From Rhodococcus sp. 14-1411-2a (lineage in GTDB: Bacteria; Actinomycetota; Actinomycetes; Mycobacteriales; Mycobacteriaceae): DNA of 64,000 bases. The DNA is taken from NCBI RefSeq assembly GCF_002259485.1, contig NZ_NPGA01000003.1:1-64000 (forward strand), read 5' to 3'. The position numbers were made by a program, and so were the translations under genes. Each line of letters begins with the position of its first letter. Positions within the stretch are counted from its first letter, which is position 1. The notes below the pieces were generated by a model, which saw nothing but the letters and a program-made list of their open reading frames with translations, made no database searches and had not been told where the DNA came from. Of the stretch, positions 16,064 to 23,124 are shown in pieces.

Positions 16064-17244
16064 GCCTCCTCGGTATCGGTCAGTCGGCGTACGGCCGACC
16101 TCGCGCGTCGATTCACGTCGGCTATCACGTCGAGATTGGTGCGCACCGCTGCCGCGACGGGCTTGGCGTACAGCAGTCGACGCCCGCCGAGGGCTTCGAT
16201 CAACCCCCAGGTGCGGTCCGAGGATGCCGCGACACCGCGACGTCTGATCCCCAGAGCGTCACCGCCGCTCCAGGCCGCGTCGGTGCGCGCGAGCCGAAGC
16301 GGATCCTTCAGCGCACACACACCGGGAGGGTCACCGACCATTCCCCGCACACTACGGGCCATGGCGTCGGCAATCGTGGTGAGACCTCGGGGAGGGTCCG
16401 GCACGAGTTCACGAATCCGACTCTCCGACGTCGTCATCGTGTTGTGCAGCGACCCGACGAGGTCTTCGGCGAGTCCCGCGGGAACCGGAATGATCTTTCC
16501 GATGACCTTGCCTGCGAGCGAGGTCGGCACCAGCGGCACCGGAACGCCGATGCGCTGGAGGCCGGCAGCTTCGACGTACGCGAACACCAGATCTCGATAC
16601 GGCACCACATCCGGCCCACCGATGTCGTAGGAACCCGCTGGGACTGCATCGGTGTCGGCGCTTGCGAGCAGATAGTGCAGAACGTCGTCCACGGCAATGG
16701 GCTGCACGGGCTCGGCGAGCCAACTCGGCAGCGGCAGCACCGGCAAGCGGTCGGCGAGGTAGCGCAACATCTCGTACGACGTCGAACCTGCACCCAGGAC
16801 GATGGCCGCTCTGAGCCAGACCAGCTCGACGCCGTCCACCGTCAGAGCCTCGCCGACGTCCGCCCGGCTCGCGAGGTGCTCCGACAGCTGGTCGTCATCG
16901 GGTACGAAACCACCGAGGTAGACGATTCGGTGTACTCCCGCCCGCGCCGCCGCCGCGGCGAACTGCTCGGCAGACCGCCGGTCCTGCGCGCGGTAATCGG
17001 ACTCGCCGATGGCATGCACGAGGTAATAGGCCACGTCGATGTCGCCGGACTGCGCGAACGCGGCAGCGCAGGACTGCTCGTCGGTGACATCGAGCGAGAC
17101 TGCGGTGACGGAGTCGAAGAAGTCGAAGGTCCGCAGGTTGTCCGGCGTTCGGGAGCCGACGACGACCTCGAACTCGTCGGCCAGCAGAGCTGCCACCAAC
17201 CGCGACCCGATGTACCCGCTGGCACCGGTGACGAGAGCTCTCAT
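16060..17244 (-). CDS. atypical NAD(P)H-binding SDR-family protein (YbjT-like)
   Basis: 394 residues. The nucleotide-binding motif TGASGYIGSRL is at the very N-terminus (about 6-16), with VSLDVTD as the adenine-binding aspartate region, followed by AYYLVHAIG and RIVYLGGF. There is no YxxxK catalytic pair after the YLGGF strand, so it belongs to the atypical SDRs (YbjT/NmrA group), some of which have a C-terminal DUF2867-like domain; residues beyond about 290 here are extra and arginine-rich. Likely a quinone reductase-like or sensor protein. Divergent from the next gene with a 54-base gap. Confidence 0.75.
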   Translation of the reverse strand: MRALVTGASGYIGSRLVAALLADEFEVVVGSRTPDNLRTFDFFDSVTAVSLDVTDEQSCAAAFAQSGDIDVAYYLVHAIGESDYRAQDRRSAEQFAAAAARAGVHRIVYLGGFVPDDDQLSEHLASRADVGEALTVDGVELVWLRAAIVLGAGSTSYEMLRYLADRLPVLPLPSWLAEPVQPIAVDDVLHYLLASADTDAVPAGSYDIGGPDVVPYRDLVFAYVEAAGLQRIGVPVPLVPTSLAGKVIGKIIPVPAGLAEDLVGSLHNTMTTSESRIRELVPDPPRGLTTIADAMARSVRGMVGDPPGVCALKDPLRLARTDAAWSGGDALGIRRRGVAASSDRTWGLIEALGGRRLLYAKPVAAAVRTNLDVIADVNRRARSAVRRLTDTEEA

Positions 17245-17298
17245 GCTTCGAGGCTAACGGCACTCGGGGCGTTGTGTCGGTGTGGCATTGTCGCTCCT

Positions 17299-17904
17299 AT
17301 GGCTCTGGTCTTGGCAGGTGTGGTTCTCCCCGATCCCCTCGGTACCGAAACTGTGCTCCGGCGAGGAGTCGCGGTCGCTCGGGCCGGTGCGGGCTGGATG
17401 CTCACCACGACCGCTTTCGCGCTTACCCTGCCCGGCCGAATCGAAGCACTGCTGACGCGCATTGAGATGTTGATGACACGTATCGATCACGTGATCGACT
17501 CCGCCGACGCCGTGGTCGCCAGCGTGCAGCGGACAACCGGGGCCGCGGACGAGGTGGTCGCGTCGGCGTCGGTCGCCTCACACACCGCGCTGGAGCTGAT
17601 CGAGTTGTTCGATCCCATCGCCAAGAAGTCCGAGCCCATGGCCCGCAAGTTCGTCGACAACCTGTCCGAGGAGGAAGTCGACGCCGCGATCGCGATGGTC
17701 GATCAGCTCCCCGGACTCCTCGATCACATGGAAGCGCTGCTTCCCATTCTCGCCACCCTCGACACGGTGTCCCCCGAGATTCACGAACTCCTCGGAGTCA
17801 CCAAGGACGTTCGGCGCGCGGTCATCGGCATTCCGGGATTCAAGTTCTTCCGCAATCGCGGTGAGGACAAGCTGGCCGACGAGGAACGAGACGCCGAAAA
17901 GTAA
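17299..17904 (+). CDS. conserved actinobacterial protein of unknown function, helical
   Basis: 201 residues beginning MALVLAGVVLPDPLG. A hydrophobic stretch at about 29-48 (AGAGWMLTTTAFALTLPG) may associate with the membrane. It is followed by long amphipathic helices with ALLTRIEMLMTRIDHVIDSADAVVASVQ and a repeated DxxxxxLPxLLxHMExLLPILxTLDxVSPEIHELL pattern seen in several mycobacterial and rhodococcal hypothetical proteins. The C-terminus is highly charged. No catalytic motif is apparent. The start was chosen as the first ATG after the divergent SDR gene; a longer upstream frame is antisense to that gene. Convergent with the next gene with a 3-base gap. Confidence 0.7.
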   Translation: MALVLAGVVLPDPLGTETVLRRGVAVARAGAGWMLTTTAFALTLPGRIEALLTRIEMLMTRIDHVIDSADAVVASVQRTTGAADEVVASASVASHTALELIELFDPIAKKSEPMARKFVDNLSEEEVDAAIAMVDQLPGLLDHMEALLPILATLDTVSPEIHELLGVTKDVRRAVIGIPGFKFFRNRGEDKLADEERDAEK

Positions 17905-17907
17905 CTG

Positions 17908-19026
17908 CTACTTGACGAAGGCGAAGTCTTCACCCGCATGGAAGCGGGCGAGGGTCTCCGAAATCGATCGCCGTGACGGCGGGTGGAAAGCGAAGGCATG
18001 CAATGCCGCTGCGACGTAAGCGATTTCGGGCGACTTGATGAATCCGATTCCGCCCAGTGACTCGATCGAAGCGGAACTGCTCCGCACCAGAGCGTCGCGA
18101 ATGGCGATGCGGTTGAACAACAACCTCACCGAGATATCTTGTCCGCGTTCACCTTCGTCGAAAGCGCGGGCCACGTTCTCGATGGCCGCCATGGATGTCT
18201 CCAGTTCTGCCGCCGCTCGAACGTAGCCCTCGTGATCGCCCTTGTCCTGCTCGATCATGCGCTCGAGCAGGGACGTCGCTGCACCGATGTAGTTCGCGGA
18301 GATCAACATGCCGAACCACAGGTAACCGGTCATCTCGTGCACGCCATCGGGATCGTCATCTTTGTTGGGCAGAACCAGACTCGCGGGCACTTCGACATCT
18401 TCGAGCAGGACTTCTTCGCTTTGCGCGCCGGCCAGAATGTCGGTGGTCCAGAACGGCTTCACGCTCATACCGGGGAGGCTGGCCGGAATCAGAGCGACGG
18501 CGCGGTCACCGGAGTCGATCTCGACACTGCACGTCAACAGATCCATGGATCGTGCCAGGCTGCACGGCTTCTTGCTGCCGTTGACGATGTAGTTGTCGCC
18601 CTTCTTGACGGCGGTCATCGTCGGAATGAACACACTGCCGCCGGTGACACCCTCGGAGAATCCAGAAGCAACGATCGCCTTCTGCTCGACCAATCCCTTG
18701 ATCAACGCGCGATCGTCCTCGGTGGCACCGCGAGCGAACTCCGTCAGCGAGGCGAGCGAGAGATGATGCATCGTCGTTCCGGCACCGAGAGAGGGCGAGC
18801 GAGACCCGATGGCCCGTTGTGCGCGGACCGCATCGATGGCCGGAGCACCGAGGCCGCCCAGCTCGGCCGGGACCACCAAACCGGTGCCGCCGAATTCGCG
18901 AAACTTGTCGATCGCGTCCGAATCGCGCGCCTCGAGTCGGTCCAGCGGGGTTGTGTCCAAATAGTGCAACAAACCCGGCATGTACTTCTCGAGGGTTTCC
19001 CTCTCCCGCACCATCAATCCAGTCAC
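17908..19026 (-). CDS. acyl-CoA dehydrogenase-like protein lacking the usual catalytic glutamate motif
   Basis: 372 residues from GTG, with AAGGAG seven bases upstream. The N-terminal helical domain (VPAELGGLGAP), the beta-barrel region with FSEGVTGGSVFIPT and the C-terminal four-helix bundle are recognisable as an acyl-CoA dehydrogenase. However, the C-terminal YEGT/S segment that holds the catalytic base in most members is not present: after SLGGIGFIKSPEIAYVAAALHAFAFHPPSRR the chain ends differently. It is therefore either an acyl-ACP-directed or non-dehydrogenase member, or uses another base. It is divergent from an alpha-oxoamine synthase gene across an AT-rich region and may act on the same acyl chain (inference). 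Confidence 0.75.
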   Translation of the reverse strand: MTGLMVRERETLEKYMPGLLHYLDTTPLDRLEARDSDAIDKFREFGGTGLVVPAELGGLGAPAIDAVRAQRAIGSRSPSLGAGTTMHHLSLASLTEFARGATEDDRALIKGLVEQKAIVASGFSEGVTGGSVFIPTMTAVKKGDNYIVNGSKKPCSLARSMDLLTCSVEIDSGDRAVALIPASLPGMSVKPFWTTDILAGAQSEEVLLEDVEVPASLVLPNKDDDPDGVHEMTGYLWFGMLISANYIGAATSLLERMIEQDKGDHEGYVRAAAELETSMAAIENVARAFDEGERGQDISVRLLFNRIAIRDALVRSSSASIESLGGIGFIKSPEIAYVAAALHAFAFHPPSRRSISETLARFHAGEDFAFVK

Positions 19027-19373
19027 TGTTCGTCTCCTTGTGTCACTTGTTGATTTCGTACCAGTTTTTGATCACGGCAATTCGGACTTGAATTTACAAG
19101 CATTCCGAAGGTGGCACTGGGTGAATTTCTCCAGTTCATCAACGGTACCCGACGTTTCGAGAATGGAAACATAAAAGTTTTCGTAAAGCTTTCCTGAGAA
19201 AAGAACTTTGATTATCTTATTGCGACCGTATCCGACGCAATCCTCGATCCATGGGTGCATCGGTTCACAGAAATATTCTTTCCATCAATACCCATCGCTA
19301 TCCGGTACAGCTCCGAATGAACGAGAAATTGGCGAACATTCTATTTCAACTCTGTGAGGAGTTCTGGTCGATA
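19027..19373. promoter_or_regulatory. AT-rich divergent intergenic region
   Basis: 347 bases separating the acyl-CoA dehydrogenase-like gene and the oxoamine synthase gene. Base composition drops visibly below that of all neighbours, with runs such as AAAAGTTTTCG, GAGAAAAGAAC and TTGATTATCTTATT around 19150-19220. It contains no convincing gene; a 62-codon minus-strand frame at 19072-19260 lacks a ribosome binding site and family resemblance. Such AT-rich stretches in mycolic actinobacteria are typical targets of the nucleoid silencer Lsr2 (inference), and both promoters must lie here. Confidence 0.55.
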
Positions 19374-20603
19374 ATGGCTGTCAACAGATTGATGAAGAGA
19401 CTCGGCGGCGACGAGCGCGTGGACTTGCTGCGGGCCGTTCGGGAAGCCGATGTGGCTCCGTACTTCCGCAGGATGGAGTCCGCCGTGGCACCGGTCGTCC
19501 GAGTCGAGGGCAGAGACAAGCTCATGCTCGGCTCCAACAACTATCTCGGAATCGCCGACCACCCTAAGGTAGTGGAAGGAGCCCAACATGCGTTGGACAC
19601 CTTCGGAAGCGCGGTGACCGGTAGTCGGCTGCTCAACGGCACGATGGACCTGCATCTCGAGCTGGAGAACGAAGTTGCCCAGTGGCACGGAACCGACGAC
19701 GCGTTGGTCTTCACCACCGGGTACCAGACCAACCTCGGAACCATCAGTGCAATCGTCGGACCCGGCGACACCGTCGTCGTCGACTCGGCGGCACATGCAT
19801 CCATTCGCGACGGCAGCGCCCTCTCCGGCGCGTCGGTGGTCAAGTTCAAGCACAACGACATGGCCGACCTCGAAGCCAAACTTCAGCAGCCCGTAGTCGA
19901 CGACGGAGCCGTGCTGGTCATCGTCGACGGCCTGTATTCCATGGAGGGCGATCTCGCACCGCTCGACGTGGTCTCCGAGCTGTGTATCCGCTATCACGCT
20001 GCGTTGATGGTCGACGAAGCCCACAGCCTCGGCATCTACGGACCCGAACTCACCGGAGCCGCCGAGCTGTTCGGCATCACCAAGGACGTCGACGTCACGA
20101 TGGCATCGCTGTCGAAGAGCCCCAGCTCCACCGGCGGGTTCGTCACCGGGTCGAGCGACTTGATCGACACCCTCCGGGTCAAGGCCCGTGCCTTCCTGTT
20201 CACGACCTCCGGCGTGCCTGCCGCAGTGGGTGCCGCGTTGGCATCCGTGCGCCTGATCCGAAGCGACGAGGGGAAAGATCGAGCGCGGCGCGTACTCGAC
20301 AATGCCGAGATCCTGCGCGGCGGATTGCAGTCGGCAGGGCTCGACGTGGCAGGCCGCTCCGCCACCCCGTACGGAGACACCGCCTCCCCCATCGTCTCTC
20401 TCCACGTCGGCGACGATCTCGTAGCCATGAACCTGTGGAAGAACCTGTACGACCGTGGCATCTTCACCAGCGCCGCTTTGCATCCCGCCGTGCCCAAGTC
20501 CGGTGCACTGCTTCGCTTGTGCGTGATGGCCACGCACACCGAGCAGCAGCTGGCGACCGCCACGGAGCAGATCATCGAGGCCGTGGCAGGGCTGCCCGAA
20601 TGA
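19374..20603 (+). CDS. alpha-oxoamine synthase (AONS/KBL/SPT-type PLP enzyme)
   Basis: 409 residues from ATG at 19374; GAGGAG lies about 12 bases upstream, and in-frame ATGs at 19317 and 19392 are alternatives. The fold-type I PLP site is complete: His141 (DSAAHASI) stacks on the ring, D214-E-A-H217 binds the pyridine nitrogen, and Lys248 in ASLSKSPSS forms the Schiff base. The family condenses an amino acid with an acyl-CoA/ACP, releasing CO2: 8-amino-7-oxononanoate, 2-amino-3-ketobutyrate, 5-aminolevulinate or 3-ketosphinganine. No biotin genes are nearby, so bioF is not supported. Its TGA overlaps the ATG of an SDR-type reductase, suggesting that the amino-ketone is reduced by the next enzyme. 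Confidence 0.85.
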   Translation: MAVNRLMKRLGGDERVDLLRAVREADVAPYFRRMESAVAPVVRVEGRDKLMLGSNNYLGIADHPKVVEGAQHALDTFGSAVTGSRLLNGTMDLHLELENEVAQWHGTDDALVFTTGYQTNLGTISAIVGPGDTVVVDSAAHASIRDGSALSGASVVKFKHNDMADLEAKLQQPVVDDGAVLVIVDGLYSMEGDLAPLDVVSELCIRYHAALMVDEAHSLGIYGPELTGAAELFGITKDVDVTMASLSKSPSSTGGFVTGSSDLIDTLRVKARAFLFTTSGVPAAVGAALASVRLIRSDEGKDRARRVLDNAEILRGGLQSAGLDVAGRSATPYGDTASPIVSLHVGDDLVAMNLWKNLYDRGIFTSAALHPAVPKSGALLRLCVMATHTEQQLATATEQIIEAVAGLPE

Positions 20604-22165
20604 GTGAGCACACCCGTGGCCTGCGCGTTGCAGTCACCGGGGCAACGAGTGATTTCGCGGCGGCGATACTACCGCGGTTGTTCGAGGATCCCGAGGTGGA
20701 TTCGGTAGTCGGCATATCTCGTCGCCCAGCTCGACTCGAACACCCCAAATTCTCCTCACTTCGGTCCGATATCAGGTCACCGGACCTCGAGGAGATTTTC
20801 ACCGGCTGCGACGTTGTCGTGCATCTCGCGTTCGTGGTCGAGGAGCTCAAGGACAAGGCCGAGACTCACGACATCAACCTCCGGGGCTCACGCAACGTCA
20901 TCGATTCGGCGTATCGAGCGGGCGTGGCACGAGTGGTGATTGCGTCGAGCATCAACGCATACGGTGCCGACATCGCTCCCGAGCCGCTCACCGAGAACAG
21001 CTATCCCGCAGGCGATCCCAACCGTTATTACTTCTACGACAAGGCCGAGGTCGAACATTACGCGGAGTGGTGGCTCCGTAGACACCCCGGCGAGATGACC
21101 ATCTCCATGTTGCGGTGTACGTACATCGTCGGACCCGACTTCGCCAACGACGGAATCGACCAGTTCACCGGGCCGATCGGTGCATTCCCGGAGGCGGATC
21201 GGGCGTCGTATCAATTCCTGCACCAGGACGATATGGCCGACGCCTTCCACCGCGCAGTCAAGACCGATCTCATCGGCCCGTACAACCTCGGTCCGGTGGA
21301 CTGGGTCGGTGTGCGCGAACTGGCTGCGATGCAGGGACAGTTGATGTTCGACGTACCGCAGAAAGCCGCAACCCACGTCGCGAATGTCGCGTTCAGACTC
21401 GGCCTGACACCCTTCTCCGGGCAGTGGGTCACACCCGGGGAGCCCATCGTCGATTCCTCGGCTCTCGGCCGAGCCACCGGCTGGGCACCGACGCTCACGG
21501 CACACGAGAGTGCAGCGATGATGATTCTGCTGCAAGGCAAGTCGCTCCTGCGACGTGGCGACGCCCTGGCACGTGGCATTGCCTGCGAAGCGGCACTGCG
21601 CCCGGCATCGGAGGCTGTCGGACTGAGCCGAGCGGACGTTGCCGCACTGCAGGTGGAACATCGACAGCTCGATACCGGCCGCGGAAGCGTGCACGTCGAG
21701 ATCCATCGAGCATCCGTCGGAACCGGAGAGTCGGTGGTACTCGTCGCCGACGCCGGTCTGCATGCACGCTATCTCACGTCGTTGGCCTCGGACGTCGCTG
21801 CCGGGGGCGTCCATGCTGTGGTGCTCGATCTACCCGGGCACGGCTTGAGCACCGGTCCACGCGGTCGATCGTCGGCGGCGCAGACCACCGAGGCCGTGGA
21901 TGCAGCACTACGGTTCGCGCGAGTCGAGCTCGATACCGCGCCGATCACCGTACGCAGCGGAACCCGTCATGCGGCGGACACTCTGGTCAGCGGGATTCTG
22001 AGGCGGGCCACCGGCTGGAAGACGATGGAAGAACCGACCCGGCCCGACGGGCTGCTGCCATCGAAGATTCGGGTCGACGGAACATCCGGCATTCCGTTCG
22101 TGTCGACGGCCGCCGATGCGCTGGCCCTGCGCACGACGACGACGGGACTCAGCGCCGCCAGGTGA
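20600..22165 (+). CDS. SDR-type epimerase/dehydratase fused to a degenerate alpha/beta-hydrolase-like domain
   Basis: 521 residues, ATGA-coupled to the oxoamine synthase. Residues about 8-310 are an extended SDR: VAVTGATSDFAAAI (the third glycine of the usual motif is replaced), VVHLAF, Ser116/Ser117 and the Y144-x-x-x-K148 pair. Residues about 362-521 resemble an alpha/beta hydrolase start (ESVVLVADAG, VVLDLPGHGLSTGPRGR), but where a nucleophile elbow GxSxG is expected the sequence reads ITVRSGTRH, and no catalytic His is evident, so this part is probably a remnant or a binding module. The reductase half may act on the amino-ketone made by the upstream enzyme, as 3-ketosphinganine reductase does for sphingolipids (inference). 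Its last 17 bases overlap the convergent DUF1992 gene. Confidence 0.78.
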   Translation: MSEHTRGLRVAVTGATSDFAAAILPRLFEDPEVDSVVGISRRPARLEHPKFSSLRSDIRSPDLEEIFTGCDVVVHLAFVVEELKDKAETHDINLRGSRNVIDSAYRAGVARVVIASSINAYGADIAPEPLTENSYPAGDPNRYYFYDKAEVEHYAEWWLRRHPGEMTISMLRCTYIVGPDFANDGIDQFTGPIGAFPEADRASYQFLHQDDMADAFHRAVKTDLIGPYNLGPVDWVGVRELAAMQGQLMFDVPQKAATHVANVAFRLGLTPFSGQWVTPGEPIVDSSALGRATGWAPTLTAHESAAMMILLQGKSLLRRGDALARGIACEAALRPASEAVGLSRADVAALQVEHRQLDTGRGSVHVEIHRASVGTGESVVLVADAGLHARYLTSLASDVAAGGVHAVVLDLPGHGLSTGPRGRSSAAQTTEAVDAALRFARVELDTAPITVRSGTRHAADTLVSGILRRATGWKTMEEPTRPDGLLPSKIRVDGTSGIPFVSTAADALALRTTTTGLSAAR

Positions 22166-22670
22166 GTGTCCGACGGACGCGCGCCCACCACGATGCTCCA
22201 GCTGTATCGGACGCTGCAACCAGGGGTTCGGCCGACTGCGAGCGATGCTCGCGCTCCAGTCGGTCGACCTCCGCGCGGTTGATCCGCCAGCTCTCCATCC
22301 AGTTCTCGACGTCCACCGGGCCGAGCGGCACGATCGGCGGCGTCGGGAACCGAATCCAGTCGACGATGCGAGCGTTCAACTCGTCCAACACCTCTCGTGC
22401 CGAATCCTCGCGCCGAATGCCGATCAATGTCGACGGCAGCCGCTCGATCTCCTTGCGCAGCTGCAATGCAGTGGGCAGCAAGGCGTCGGCGGGCAGGTTC
22501 TCCCGTTTCAGGTAGCCCCGCACCCACCACAGCTCGTCGCCGGGATCGCCGACCGGGATCGGCTTGCCGGTGCCCTCCAGGCCCTCGAACGCACCGTTGT
22601 CCTGCGCCTCGCGAATCTGCTTGTCCACCCAGGACTCGAACGTGACTCCTGGTTTCTTGCGTTCGGTCAC
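22149..22670 (-). CDS. DUF1992 (DnaJ-homologue subfamily C28-like) protein
   Basis: 173 residues from GTG (MTERKKPGVTFESW). The DUF1992 core is clear: SWVDKQIREAQDNGAFEGLEGTGKPI (residues about 10-35), the LPADALLPTALQLRKEIE helix and LNARIVDWIR. The family is widespread and small, with no established biochemical function; the human relative is annotated as a J-domain-less DnaJ C28 protein. The C-terminal third is charged and ends WWARVRRTLTWRR. The upstream in-frame sequence to 22904 is arginine/serine-rich noise. Confidence 0.8.
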   Translation of the reverse strand: MTERKKPGVTFESWVDKQIREAQDNGAFEGLEGTGKPIPVGDPGDELWWVRGYLKRENLPADALLPTALQLRKEIERLPSTLIGIRREDSAREVLDELNARIVDWIRFPTPPIVPLGPVDVENWMESWRINRAEVDRLEREHRSQSAEPLVAASDTAGASWWARVRRTLTWRR

Positions 22671-22726
22671 CCCGTCGACTGTAGATCCGGTGCCGGGCTC
22701 CGCGCCACGGCTGCGAACACGACGAA

Positions 22727-22754
22727 GCCCCGACCCACGTAGGCGGGCCGGGGC
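22727..22754. terminator. GC-rich stem-loop between DUF1992 and a small hypothetical gene
   Basis: GCCCCGACCC and GGGCCGGGGC can pair with one mismatch around an 8-base loop. It lies 22 bases past the stop of the minus-strand small gene at 22777 and in that direction is followed by CTTCGTCGT rather than a clean T-run. Probably a transcription terminator of the actinobacterial type without U-tract. Confidence 0.55.
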
Positions 22755-22776
22755 CGGTGTCGCGCAGCGGTGCTGG

Positions 22777-23028
22777 TCAGCCGTACTCGGCGACCAGTCG
22801 ATCGAATTCCTCGCGGTCGATGACCTGGGGCTCGTTGATGGCGAGAGCCTGCGCGTATTTGCTCGCCAGGTGGTAGTCGCGGCCGAGTGGCCCGTGCTCG
22901 GCATCGTCCTCGTCGGACTGGATGCTCGCGCCCGGAGGCACCTCGTTCTGCAGGCCGTTGGTCTTGCTGCCGAGCAGAGCGTCGAGTTTCGCGGAAATCT
23001 TCTGCATGATCTCTTGGTCGTCGGTCAT
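22777..23028 (-). CDS. small conserved protein of unknown function
   Basis: 83 residues starting MTDDQEIMQKISAKLDALLG; the ATG follows a G-rich stretch (GGGGGC is on the opposite strand, so the Shine-Dalgarno match is weak). The protein is acidic, with a predicted N-terminal helix and an ordered C-terminus (VIDREEFDRLVAEYG). Similar short proteins are common next to lhr in related actinobacteria (recollection). It is divergent from lhr. No known domain recognised. Confidence 0.65.
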   Translation of the reverse strand: MTDDQEIMQKISAKLDALLGSKTNGLQNEVPPGASIQSDEDDAEHGPLGRDYHLASKYAQALAINEPQVIDREEFDRLVAEYG

Positions 23029-23124
23029 GGGGGCGGTGTACCCGAATCGCTCGAATCGACACCGCCGCACGCTCGGGGAACGGCGTGAGGGTTATCTGTC
23101 GGTGCCCGGGGGCATGATGATGGG

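Noticed and set aside
19072..19260. 62-codon minus-strand frame in the AT-rich region
   Set aside because: No Shine-Dalgarno, no recognisable family, codon use unlike the genome; could be chance in an AT-rich stretch. Kept only as part of the regulatory region.
19374..20603. Calling the oxoamine synthase bioF (biotin synthesis)
   Set aside because: No bioA, bioD or bioB nearby, and it is coupled to an SDR fusion and not to a biotin gene.
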